DNA of 56,278 nucleotides from a virus: positions 1-56,278 of the IMG/VR virus record IMGVR_UViG_3300008219_003867; one strand, 5' to 3'. The notes below the pieces were generated by a model, which worked only from the letters and a program-made list of their open reading frames with translations, had not been told where the DNA came from and ran no database searches. Each line of letters begins with the position of its first letter. Positions within the stretch are counted from its first letter, which is position 1. This document shows positions 1-7,433 of the stretch, one piece after another. The position numbers and the translations under genes were made by a program.

Positions 1-204
1 AATTCTTATAGAGGCAAAACTGTTTATTCTTTGAGAGTTAAATTTCTAGATGAGTTGATAAGAAAAGAAATGAACCAATTAGATAAGAGTAACCAAAGAC
101 CAATTAAAGAAATAGAATACAAAAATAGTAGCAGCATTGTTCCCAGTAAGCCCTACGGGAAACAAAGCAGGATATCTGAATTAAGGAAGCTAGACAATGA
201 GTGA
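1..204 (+). CDS. C-terminal end of an unidentified protein (5' truncated)
   Basis: Frame 1 is open from the window edge to TGA at 202-204, giving 67 codons. The tail of the protein is basic and polar (it contains IRKEMNQLDK and ends in RKLDNE). Its stop overlaps the ATG of the RecA-like gene at 197, the same overlapping style used by the genes downstream, so it is probably the upstream member of the same operon. No domain can be recognised from this fragment. Confidence 0.6.
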   Translation, partial: NSYRGKTVYSLRVKFLDELIRKEMNQLDKSNQRPIKEIEYKNSSSIVPSKPYGKQSRISELRKLDNE

Positions 205-1264
205 CGCAACATTAAAAGCAATTACAAAAAAGTATGGAAACATACTAATAAATGGAGCGCAGGTTTTTGAAGATCTAAAAGACATGAAGGTGATTCCCGT
301 AAGCCCAGCTTTGGATTACGCCCTTGGTGGTGGGTTTAGAGAGGGAACTTGGATTCAAATGATTGGAGATCCTAAATCTGGAAAAACCACCACGGCTTTG
401 CAATTTGCGGCCAATTGCCAAAAAGAAGAATATGGCGCAAGAGATATTTTTTACATTAATGTTGAGGGTAGATTAAGCACAAAAAACTTTGAGGGAATTG
501 AAGGATTGCAAGCAGACAAGATAACCGTAGTGCAGTCCGAAGAAGAACCCCTAAGCGCTGAACAATATCTTGGGGCGGTAGAAAAGCTAATTAAGTCATA
601 TCCCAATTGTGTTGTAATCATTGATTCAATCTCCAGCCTTATAGCCCAAAAAGATTTAGATGAAGAAGTTCGTGGCGATTACAGGCCCGGAGTCCCAAAG
701 ATTCTGTCTAATTTTTGTAAAAAGCTTAGTAGCGTTGTTCCCAAACAAAAGGCTATTATCATCATGGTCACACATTTTATAGCCAACACCGCTGGTATGG
801 GCAAAAAGAAGGTGGCAGACGGCGGCGTTAAGGTGAGGTATCAGGCAGATACGATTCTTGAGATAGCATGGATTCAAGCTTGGAAAGAGAAAAACGAAGG
901 TCGTCAAATAGGACAGGCCATGCACTGGAAGGTTATCACCTCTGCTCTTGGCGGCTTTGTTGGTGGCGAAGCAATTGGTTGGCTCAGATACGGCTTGGGG
1001 ATAGACAAGAAGCAAGAATTATTTGATCAAGCTAATGACTTCGATTTGATTTCTGCGGCTGGAGCGTGGTACACCTGCGACTTCCTTGTTGAAAACCCAA
1101 AACTAATTTCTAGACCCCTAAAGGAAAACAACATTGATCCCAAAGATAAAGAAAAGCTCACTAAGTTTGTTAAATTTCAAGGCCAACAAAAGATGCGCCA
1201 GTTTTTAGACGAAAATAAACTATGGGGCGCTCTTGAGAGTTCATTGAAGGAAATGTTATTTTGA
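197..1264 (+). CDS. uvsX: RecA/UvsX-like strand-exchange recombinase
   Basis: 355 aa. This is an ATP-dependent recombinase expected to form filaments on ssDNA and catalyse strand exchange in phage recombination-dependent replication and repair. Seen: Walker A GDPKSGKTT at residues 57-65, Walker B VVIID at 139-143, and a glycine/lysine-rich stretch GMGKKKVADGGVK around 203-215 where loop L2 of RecA lies. The length fits phage UvsX/RecA proteins and is close to bacterial RecA. ATG at 197 overlaps the preceding stop. The next genes (nuclease, possible mediator, helicase, primase) fit a T4-like recombination and replication block. The family call is firm; UvsX versus RecA subtype was not resolved. 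Confidence 0.9.
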   Translation: MSDATLKAITKKYGNILINGAQVFEDLKDMKVIPVSPALDYALGGGFREGTWIQMIGDPKSGKTTTALQFAANCQKEEYGARDIFYINVEGRLSTKNFEGIEGLQADKITVVQSEEEPLSAEQYLGAVEKLIKSYPNCVVIIDSISSLIAQKDLDEEVRGDYRPGVPKILSNFCKKLSSVVPKQKAIIIMVTHFIANTAGMGKKKVADGGVKVRYQADTILEIAWIQAWKEKNEGRQIGQAMHWKVITSALGGFVGGEAIGWLRYGLGIDKKQELFDQANDFDLISAAGAWYTCDFLVENPKLISRPLKENNIDPKDKEKLTKFVKFQGQQKMRQFLDENKLWGALESSLKEMLF

Positions 1265-1692
1265 GGGCAAAAGGTTTTGATGGCAGGGATCGAAATTGGA
1301 ACTTATCTAAGTGTGTCGTATCGGGGGATGACACTAGACCACGTTCCAATCTTCACATTCTTGCCAGAAAGGTCTTGCGAAAAGAATTCCCGTATGATAG
1401 AATCTTTGAGGAGGTTCCGCTTCCCGGTTCACACAAGCCATCAAGAAAATCTACTTTGTTCGTTGATTTCTTGATACCGTCAAGTTCTTTGGCGGTTGAG
1501 GTTCATGGGCGACAACACTTTGAGTTTGTCGCTCATTTTCATAGTGACATGCGGGGATTTAGAAAATCCAAAGCCAGAGACAGAGACAAGGTTAATTGGC
1601 TTGAAATAAATTCTATTGACCTTATCACATTAAGCTATTCGGAAACAGAAGATGAGTGGAGAAACAGAATTATCAATAGAGAAGCTGGATGA
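1261..1692 (+). CDS. Vsr/DUF559-like PD-(D/E)XK endonuclease
   Basis: 143 aa from a TTG start that overlaps the recombinase stop (TTGA). The core resembles Vsr-type nucleases: VDF with D69, then AVEVHGRQHF with E80, H82 and H86, then a basic helix (RKSKARDRDK) and a final hydrophobic strand (LITL). The same spacing (Asp, +11 Glu, +17 His-Phe) recurs in the protein encoded at 25872-26660, so the two are probably one family. Likely role: DNA nicking or cleavage in recombination, or a homing-type element. A shorter overlapping frame at 1277 was not used because it shows no domain. Confidence 0.6.
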   Translation: MRAKGFDGRDRNWNLSKCVVSGDDTRPRSNLHILARKVLRKEFPYDRIFEEVPLPGSHKPSRKSTLFVDFLIPSSSLAVEVHGRQHFEFVAHFHSDMRGFRKSKARDRDKVNWLEINSIDLITLSYSETEDEWRNRIINREAG

Positions 1693-2143
1693 CTTCATTC
1701 AGCAACTGGAAGATTATGTTGCTGGTGAAGGTGTCATAAGCGTAAAGCCCAATCCAGAGGTTGAGCAAATAATCAACCTTTCTGGGTTTGAGTTAAAATC
1801 TTTAACACCAGAGGAATGCTGCCAAAAAGCATTTGTTGTTCAGGGGTACTGTAGCTTTCTACAAAAGGTATACAACAAACATCTAGCCAAGTTTAAATGG
1901 TGCGAAGAGTTCATAAACCACGCAGTTGCAAAAAGATCTGAGAATTTTGATAAATATACCAAATGGGAAGTTAAGGTACACTCTGTAATAAGAGAAGATG
2001 ATTTCGTCCAAAAAGTTTGGAGGGTTAAGAGGTTTGCAGAAGGTAAAGTAACATTGCTTTCTGATTCCATAAGAGATATAAGAAGACAAGCAGACACATT
2101 ACTAGAACTAAGCAGGAAAAGAAAAAATGACACCTATAGATAA
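1652..2143 (+). CDS. Possible UvsY-like recombination mediator
   Basis: 163 aa, predicted mostly helical, with no catalytic motif. The C-terminal two thirds (residues about 57-158) has the layout of T4 UvsY as I recall it. There is a helix with YNKHLAKF, then FDKYTKWEVK (compare DRYEKSEMK in UvsY), then a long charged helix that ends in basic residues. UvsY loads UvsX onto SSB-coated ssDNA, and this gene sits two genes after the recombinase. The resemblance was judged by eye, and any small helical DNA-metabolism protein could look alike. ATG at 1652 overlaps the nuclease gene by 41 bases. Confidence 0.4.
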   Translation: MSGETELSIEKLDDFIQQLEDYVAGEGVISVKPNPEVEQIINLSGFELKSLTPEECCQKAFVVQGYCSFLQKVYNKHLAKFKWCEEFINHAVAKRSENFDKYTKWEVKVHSVIREDDFVQKVWRVKRFAEGKVTLLSDSIRDIRRQADTLLELSRKRKNDTYR

Positions 2144-2594
2144 AATTAAAGAAGGGATTCTTTGCAATGATATGGAACAAGTTATTCAAGGCTTTAAGCT
2201 TCTCACGGGAGAAGAAATCAGACCAGAAGGAAGAAAACCAGAAGGAAGAAAACCAGAAGGAGGAAAGCCAGAAGAGCCAATCGCAGAAAAAGCCGTGCAG
2301 TCACCAGTGCAGATGCGGTCGAAAGACTTAGATTTTTCTACAAAGCTAGAAGAAGATACTAACCACGGCAAGCGTGAACCAGTTAAGGCTCAAAAAAATC
2401 AATTTGTTGACGATGGTACGGAGGCGTTGGTTTCAGAAGATCCAGAACTGAAAACACCAAATGTTCCTTTAACGCAAAGGCGACCTCCAGCAAGCCTAGT
2501 TGAAGTAGTCTGCCATGTTTGCGGCGAGAAGGAAGAAATTAATGCTAAATACAAAGTTGGACAATTTCATCGCTGCGGTAAGTGTGTTGGCTAA
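2127..2594 (+). CDS. Small protein with a PEGRK repeat and C-terminal zinc ribbon
   Basis: 155 aa. Residues about 33-50 are a low-complexity PEGRK repeat encoded by a 15-bp tandem repeat. The middle is polar and probably disordered. The C-terminus has two CxxC knuckles (C129/C132 and C150/C153), which should bind one zinc. The stop TAA overlaps the helicase ATG at 2594. No family recognised. Its place between a possible mediator and the helicase suggests a DNA-binding or helicase-accessory role, but that is inference from position alone. Confidence 0.6.
   Translation: MTPIDKIKEGILCNDMEQVIQGFKLLTGEEIRPEGRKPEGRKPEGGKPEEPIAEKAVQSPVQMRSKDLDFSTKLEEDTNHGKREPVKAQKNQFVDDGTEALVSEDPELKTPNVPLTQRRPPASLVEVVCHVCGEKEEINAKYKVGQFHRCGKCVG
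2223..2276 (+). repeat. 15-bp in-frame tandem repeat
   Basis: The unit ccagaaggaagaaaa occurs twice exactly, a third time with two changes, and then as a 9-base partial copy. It encodes PEGRK-PEGRK-PEGGK-PEE inside the zinc-ribbon gene. Being a multiple of three, copy number can change by slippage without breaking the frame. Confidence 0.9.
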
Positions 2595-4087
2595 TGGCAG
2601 AGCAGATCGCAAACACAGCTTCTGAGCGTGCTGTCATAGCCGGTTTGGTAAAGCATGGATCGGAAGCTTTCATTGATGTTGATGACATCATAAGCGTGAG
2701 TGTATTTACGCTTGAAGAAAATCAAATATTATACGCCTGCCTAACAAAAATATTTGAAACTAACAATGAAGTAGATTTTCCATCAATACTAAGTGCAGCA
2801 AAAGATGTTGGCCTAGACGCAGCATTTGAAAATAGAATATCGCCTGAACACGTTAGGGCGATAATGAACCTAGACATTGCTATTGAGAATGTAAGAAACC
2901 ATGCAATTAAACTCAAAAAATTAGAAATAGCCAGAGACGTTCGGTTAACAGCAAAGCGCGTTATAACCAACATCATAGATGTTACCGGAGACGAAACCGT
3001 TGATCAAATCATTAGCATTGGAGAAAAACCGTTTTTTGAGTTGTCTTCCTCGCTAAACAACAAAATTGAAGACAAGCCAGTAATCATTAGCGAGGATATA
3101 GAAGAATACATAAACCACTTAATAGAAAATCCAGCAGAGATGCTTGGCATAAGTAGCGGTTTTCCAAGGTTTGATAAATCAATTGGGGGTGGGTTTAGAA
3201 GGAAGTGCGTAGACCTTATTGCTGCCAGACCCAAGGTTGGCAAAAGCATGTTTGCTGACAATGTAGCTTTGCACATTGCTGGCAAGCTCAAAATACCAGT
3301 TCTCATGCTCGACACAGAAATGTCTAAGGAAGATCACGTTAATCGCCTCTTGGCAAACTTAAGTGACATTGAGATTAATGAAATTGCTACTGGCGGTTTT
3401 TCTAAATCTAAAGGTGGAAAAGAACGTGTTACACAAGCAGCGGAGGAACTTAAAAGCATTCCATATGATTATATTACCATTGCAGGAAAATCATTTGAAG
3501 AAACCCTTTCAATTATGAGAAGGTGGATTGTTAAAAAGGTTGGCTTTGATGAAAACGGAAGAACCAACCCCTGTATGATTGTCTATGACTACTTAAAGCT
3601 CATGCACTCAGACCAAATGTCTGATGGGTTAAAAGAATTTCAAATTTTAGGATTTCAGATTACACAGCTTCACAACTTTGCTGTTCAGTATGACGTTCCC
3701 TGTCTCAGTTTTGTTCAATTAAATAGGGATGGAATCACAAAAGAATCGACCGATGTTGTTAGCGGTTCTGATCGCTTGATTTGGCTTTGCAGTAGCTTTA
3801 CTATTTTTAAGAGAAAGTCAGACGAAGAAACGGCAGAAGATAATGGAGAAAGTGGAAACAGAAAATTAGTACCCATCGTAGCTCGTCACGGCGGTGGGTT
3901 AGCCGATGAGTTTGATTATATTAATATGAGCATGAGGGGCGAGTACGGACGCATAGACGAAGGCTTCACTAAGTCCGAATACATTTTGGCTGGCAAAAAG
4001 AAAAAAGAAGGCTTTGATAATAATGTAAACAGTGGTGAAGAGGGGTTTGTTTTAGAAGAAGAGATAGACCCGGAGAAGCCATTTTGA
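2594..4087 (+). CDS. dnaB: DnaB/gp41-type replicative helicase
   Basis: 497 aa. Hexameric 5'-3' replicative helicase. Residues 1-110 form a DnaB-like N-terminal helical domain (SERAVIAGLVKHG...). The RecA-like motor has Walker A ARPKVGKSM at about 211-219, a conserved acidic LDTEMS motif at 239-244, and Walker B CMIVYDYLKLM. An in-frame GTG at 2582 is possible, but ATG at 2594 overlaps the upstream stop as TAATG and directly precedes the DnaB domain, so I chose it. The primase gene follows with an overlap, matching the usual helicase-primase pairing. The C-terminal 30 residues are acidic and poorly conserved in appearance. Confidence 0.88.
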   Translation: MAEQIANTASERAVIAGLVKHGSEAFIDVDDIISVSVFTLEENQILYACLTKIFETNNEVDFPSILSAAKDVGLDAAFENRISPEHVRAIMNLDIAIENVRNHAIKLKKLEIARDVRLTAKRVITNIIDVTGDETVDQIISIGEKPFFELSSSLNNKIEDKPVIISEDIEEYINHLIENPAEMLGISSGFPRFDKSIGGGFRRKCVDLIAARPKVGKSMFADNVALHIAGKLKIPVLMLDTEMSKEDHVNRLLANLSDIEINEIATGGFSKSKGGKERVTQAAEELKSIPYDYITIAGKSFEETLSIMRRWIVKKVGFDENGRTNPCMIVYDYLKLMHSDQMSDGLKEFQILGFQITQLHNFAVQYDVPCLSFVQLNRDGITKESTDVVSGSDRLIWLCSSFTIFKRKSDEETAEDNGESGNRKLVPIVARHGGGLADEFDYINMSMRGEYGRIDEGFTKSEYILAGKKKKEGFDNNVNSGEEGFVLEEEIDPEKPF

Positions 4088-5139
4088 AAAAACTTACAAC
4101 AAAAGAATTGAAGAAGCTGTCAGACAAGATTGCTCAAAACATAGTACCCATACTTGGGCAGTTTGGTGTTGAAATAAATGATTTTGAAGACTATATTTCT
4201 TGTTCCTGTCCAATACACAAAGGCGACAACCCAAATGCTTTTACCATGAACACAGACTTAGAGCATCCCTACTTTGGCTTATGGAAATGCTGGACACAGG
4301 GGTGTGAAGAAGACAATGTTAATACGCCAGTTGGGTTGATTAGATTGTTGCTATCAGATATAGAAGACAAAGAAGTTACGTTTGACCAAACGGTTCAATA
4401 TTGCATGAAGCTAGTTGAAACTAATTTTGAAGATTTAAACAAAGAGTCTGAAAACGTGAACTTTAGTACATTTTCTAAGTTTGAAAAAGCCCTACAAAGA
4501 CGAGAAAAAAATAAGGCCAACGGTGTTGAGCGAGACAAGGTTAGGGCTTCCCTAAAAAGACCGGCCAAGTATTATATAGAGAGGGGATATTCAAAAGAAG
4601 TTTTGGATGAATTTGATGTTGGGGTATGCTTGGATTCAACTAAACAAATGCGAAATAGAGTAGTTGCCCCCGTTTATGATGATGATTTTGAGCGCATGGT
4701 AGGATGCGTGGGCAGAGTCATGCATGAGAACTACAAGGGGAAAAAGTGGGTCAATTCAAAAAATTTTTACTCTGGAGCTTGGCTCTATGGGTATTGGTTA
4801 TCTCAAGACAAAATTCGTGAAAAAAGAACAGCAATTCTAGTCGAAGGACAAGGCGACGTTTGGAGACTTTGGGAAGCCGATATAAAGAACGTGGTTGGAA
4901 TGTTTGGGTCTGGTCTTACAGACACACAAATAAGAATTCTGGAAACGTCTGGAGCCTTTACGCTGGTGTTGCTAACAGACAACGATGAAGCGGGGAATAA
5001 GGCGAGAAATTCCATACGCAAAAAGTGCGAAAGAACATTTAATATTATTGAAATAGAACTTTCTACCAAAGACGTAGGCGACATGTCTGTCGAACAAATT
5101 AATCAAGAAATTAAGCCGCAGATAAAGGAGCATATATAA
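4084..5139 (+). CDS. dnaG: DnaG-type primase (zinc finger plus Toprim)
   Basis: 351 aa from a TTG start overlapping the helicase stop. It should synthesise RNA primers for the lagging strand with the helicase encoded just upstream. The N-terminal CHC2-like zinc site is C43, H46, C70 and C75. The Toprim domain has its glutamate in ILVEGQGDVW and acidic metal ligands in LLTDNDEAGN. Length and domain order suit small phage primases; a DnaG-style helicase-interaction domain is absent or reduced. The unusual C-x4-C spacing of the last zinc pair is visible. Confidence 0.85.
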   Translation: MKKLTTKELKKLSDKIAQNIVPILGQFGVEINDFEDYISCSCPIHKGDNPNAFTMNTDLEHPYFGLWKCWTQGCEEDNVNTPVGLIRLLLSDIEDKEVTFDQTVQYCMKLVETNFEDLNKESENVNFSTFSKFEKALQRREKNKANGVERDKVRASLKRPAKYYIERGYSKEVLDEFDVGVCLDSTKQMRNRVVAPVYDDDFERMVGCVGRVMHENYKGKKWVNSKNFYSGAWLYGYWLSQDKIREKRTAILVEGQGDVWRLWEADIKNVVGMFGSGLTDTQIRILETSGAFTLVLLTDNDEAGNKARNSIRKKCERTFNIIEIELSTKDVGDMSVEQINQEIKPQIKEHI

Positions 5140-5900
5140 TGACGAATATTTTAGGATTTTCTGGCGTTAAGCAAAGTGGAAAAACCACCTGCTGCAAATT
5201 TTTACATGGATACCAACTCAGGGTACATGACGTAGTTGAGAAATTTCTCATGGACGAAGAAGGCAACCTTATAGTAAATGCGATTCAGCTTGATGAAAAT
5301 GGAAAAGAGGTCGAAGGTCTTGGGTTTTTAGATATCGAAAGAAAAGACGCAGACTTTGTTGAATATGCAAATAGATCAATTTGGCCTTATGTTAGATCTT
5401 TTAGCTTCGCAGACCCGCTCAAGATTATTTCGATACAGTTGTTTGGATTAACTGAAGAGCAGTGCTATGGAACAGATGAGGAAAAGAACACGCCCATAAA
5501 TATTAAATGGGAAGATGTCCCTACGGGTGAGGATTCAGGGGGCTTTATGACGGCCAGAGAATTCTTGCAGTATTTTGGAACTGACATTTGCAGGAAAATC
5601 AAATCTAACATTTGGGTTGAGAGTTGTATTAACAGGATGCTAGAAAGCGGAACCGAGCTTGCAATTGTGCCAGACGTTCGCTTTCCAAACGAAGCAGACG
5701 CCATCAAGAAAGCCGGTGGTAAAGTTATTCGATTAACTAGGTCTCCATATGATGACCAGCACGAAAGCGAAACGGCATTAAATGATTATGAAGGATTTGA
5801 TCATGTGCTAGATAACGCAAACACCAACTTAGACGAAACCAACAGATCACTAATGGAAGTTTTGAGGGACTGGGGATGGTTGCAAACAAAAGGATCATAA
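5139..5900 (+). CDS. Deoxynucleoside monophosphate kinase (T4 gp1-like)
   Basis: 253 aa. Expected to phosphorylate dNMPs to dNDPs and so recycle nucleotides from host DNA breakdown. Seen: P-loop GVKQSGKTT at residues 8-16, and the block VPDVRFPNEADAI followed by GGKVIRLTR and the charged stretch DDQHESE, typical of phage dNMP kinases. ATG at 5139 overlaps the primase stop as TAATG. The insert around residues 30-70 (DEEGNLIVNAIQLDENGKEV) is typical of the phage family, where substrate specificity loops vary. Confidence 0.75.
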   Translation: MTNILGFSGVKQSGKTTCCKFLHGYQLRVHDVVEKFLMDEEGNLIVNAIQLDENGKEVEGLGFLDIERKDADFVEYANRSIWPYVRSFSFADPLKIISIQLFGLTEEQCYGTDEEKNTPINIKWEDVPTGEDSGGFMTAREFLQYFGTDICRKIKSNIWVESCINRMLESGTELAIVPDVRFPNEADAIKKAGGKVIRLTRSPYDDQHESETALNDYEGFDHVLDNANTNLDETNRSLMEVLRDWGWLQTKGS

Positions 5901-6439
5901 GCGTCCCTTGGGATTACTCAATGATAGAGCGCGCCCAAAAGAAAGCCAAAAAATTGGGAGCGATAAGAAATTCAATTCTCCGAGGGGGTGGAAACCTTGC
6001 GGGGTATTTGGGAGAAGAGGCCGTTGCGTCATACATTAATGCAGAAATTATTAGCTGCAATGACGGCGACGATAAATACAATTACGATATCTGGAAGGAC
6101 AAAACACGAATAGAAATAAAAACGAAAAGAAGAACAGTTCCACCTTTAGATTATTACGACGTGTCGGTTGCAAAGACCAGCAGACACCAAAGACCTGATT
6201 TATATATTTTTGCAAGCATTGAATTTGAAAACATGGCGATGGAAAATGGAAAACGTACCTATCGCGGCATCAAAAACATTTGGATTTTAGGGCAGGCAGA
6301 GCCTGAAGATTATTTTGCAAGAGCCAAGATTTGGCAAGCTGGAGATGTTGATATAACAAATGGATTTAAAACTCATGTAGATATGTATAACCTGCCCATA
6401 TCGGAAATAGAACCGCTAGATGATAATTTGTTACCATAG
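5876..6439 (+). CDS. PD-(D/E)XK nuclease-like protein
   Basis: 187 aa. The motif YDIWKDKTRIEIKTKRR contains D71 and E80-x-K82, the classic PD-(D/E)XK active-site spacing, with upstream GxxGE (YLGEEAV, around residue 44-50) that fits the family's first helix. Likely role: DNA or RNA cleavage in recombination, repair or host DNA breakdown. It overlaps its neighbours on both sides, another RecB/Cas4-like nuclease gene following. The motif supports nuclease chemistry; the substrate cannot be inferred. Confidence 0.55.
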   Translation: MVANKRIISVPWDYSMIERAQKKAKKLGAIRNSILRGGGNLAGYLGEEAVASYINAEIISCNDGDDKYNYDIWKDKTRIEIKTKRRTVPPLDYYDVSVAKTSRHQRPDLYIFASIEFENMAMENGKRTYRGIKNIWILGQAEPEDYFARAKIWQAGDVDITNGFKTHVDMYNLPISEIEPLDDNLLP

Positions 6440-7433
6440 AAGCAGCAGCATAGGAACCCTAGACTTCTGCGAACAAAAATTTTTCCTACAATACAATCTG
6501 TCTTTTAAAGATAAGACTAATAAAAAGGCTTTGATGGGTACAATTACTCATAAGGTAATGCAAACACTTGGCGATAAAAAAATCGCTATGGAAAAGGGTT
6601 TAGGCTTTGTAGAAGATGATGAAACAGGAAAGAAGCTATCTCTTGAAGAATGTGATAATATTGAGCTTCTTAATGACATAGCGTTTGATTACTACAGTTC
6701 GTCTTTTCCAGAAGTCAACATTACAGAGGCTGATCGCAGAGCTTGCAAAAGATGGGCAGATAAAGCGGTAGCTTATAACGACGGAGCGCTTGACCCTAGA
6801 AATCAAAACGTTTTTGCCACCGAGTTGTTCTTTGATTTTGAAATCAAAAAGCCTTGGGCGAAGTATTCTTATGAACTTGACGGGAAAACAATTGAAGGTT
6901 ATTTGGCAATCAAAGGAACCGTTGATCTTATAGTAGAACATTCGGATGGGTACTATGAAATAATAGATTACAAAACTGGAAAGAGAATAAACTGGGCAAC
7001 AGGAGAAGAGAAAACACACGAAAAACTACAAGGCGACACCCAGCTACTTTTGTATTATTACGCCTTGAAAAATATGTACCCAGACCGTGAATTTTCAATA
7101 AGCATTTACTACATAAATGACGGTGGTTTATTTTCGATGGCTTTTGATGAAGATGATTACGAAAAGGCAGAAGAGATACTTAAGAAAAAATTTGAACAGA
7201 TAAGAAACATACAGCATCCACGACTGCTTTCCAACAAAAATCTGCATTGGAAGTGTCAGAAGCTTTGCAAATTTAGCGAACCCTACAAAGACACAGGCAA
7301 AAGTTTATGCCAACACATACGTGATGAAGTCGTGAAAAAGGGCATAAACACAGTTGTTGAAGAATATGGAGATATTGACAAAATTACCACCTATGGCGAC
7401 GGCGGTGGTAGATTAGCGGATAAGAAAAAATGA
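6420..7433 (+). CDS. Cas4/RecB-like exonuclease with predicted Fe-S cysteines
   Basis: 337 aa, PD-(D/E)XK superfamily of the RecB/Cas4 type. Seen: H44 in GTITHKV, D169 in GTVDLIVEH, D183-x-K185 in EIIDYKTGK, and a downstream glutamine motif (GDTQLLLYYYAL). A cysteine near the N-terminus (C17) and a C-terminal cluster (CQKLCKF and SLCQH) match the four-cysteine Fe-S arrangement of Cas4 and AddB nucleases. Probable role: end resection for UvsX-driven recombination. There is no cas1 or array nearby, so CRISPR adaptation is unlikely. Confidence 0.7.
   Translation: MIICYHRSSSIGTLDFCEQKFFLQYNLSFKDKTNKKALMGTITHKVMQTLGDKKIAMEKGLGFVEDDETGKKLSLEECDNIELLNDIAFDYYSSSFPEVNITEADRRACKRWADKAVAYNDGALDPRNQNVFATELFFDFEIKKPWAKYSYELDGKTIEGYLAIKGTVDLIVEHSDGYYEIIDYKTGKRINWATGEEKTHEKLQGDTQLLLYYYALKNMYPDREFSISIYYINDGGLFSMAFDEDDYEKAEEILKKKFEQIRNIQHPRLLSNKNLHWKCQKLCKFSEPYKDTGKSLCQHIRDEVVKKGINTVVEEYGDIDKITTYGDGGGRLADKKK

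Noticed and set aside
656-1015. 119-aa minus-strand frame opposite the recombinase
   Set aside because: Fully inside a clear RecA-like gene, with no domain or ribosome site; a shadow frame.
2582-2593. GTG start for the helicase
   Set aside because: It adds only four residues, and the ATG at 2594 has the TAATG overlap used by many neighbouring genes.
6420-7433. CRISPR adaptation role for the Cas4-like protein
   Set aside because: No cas1, cas2 or repeat array in the window; a phage end-resection nuclease is simpler.
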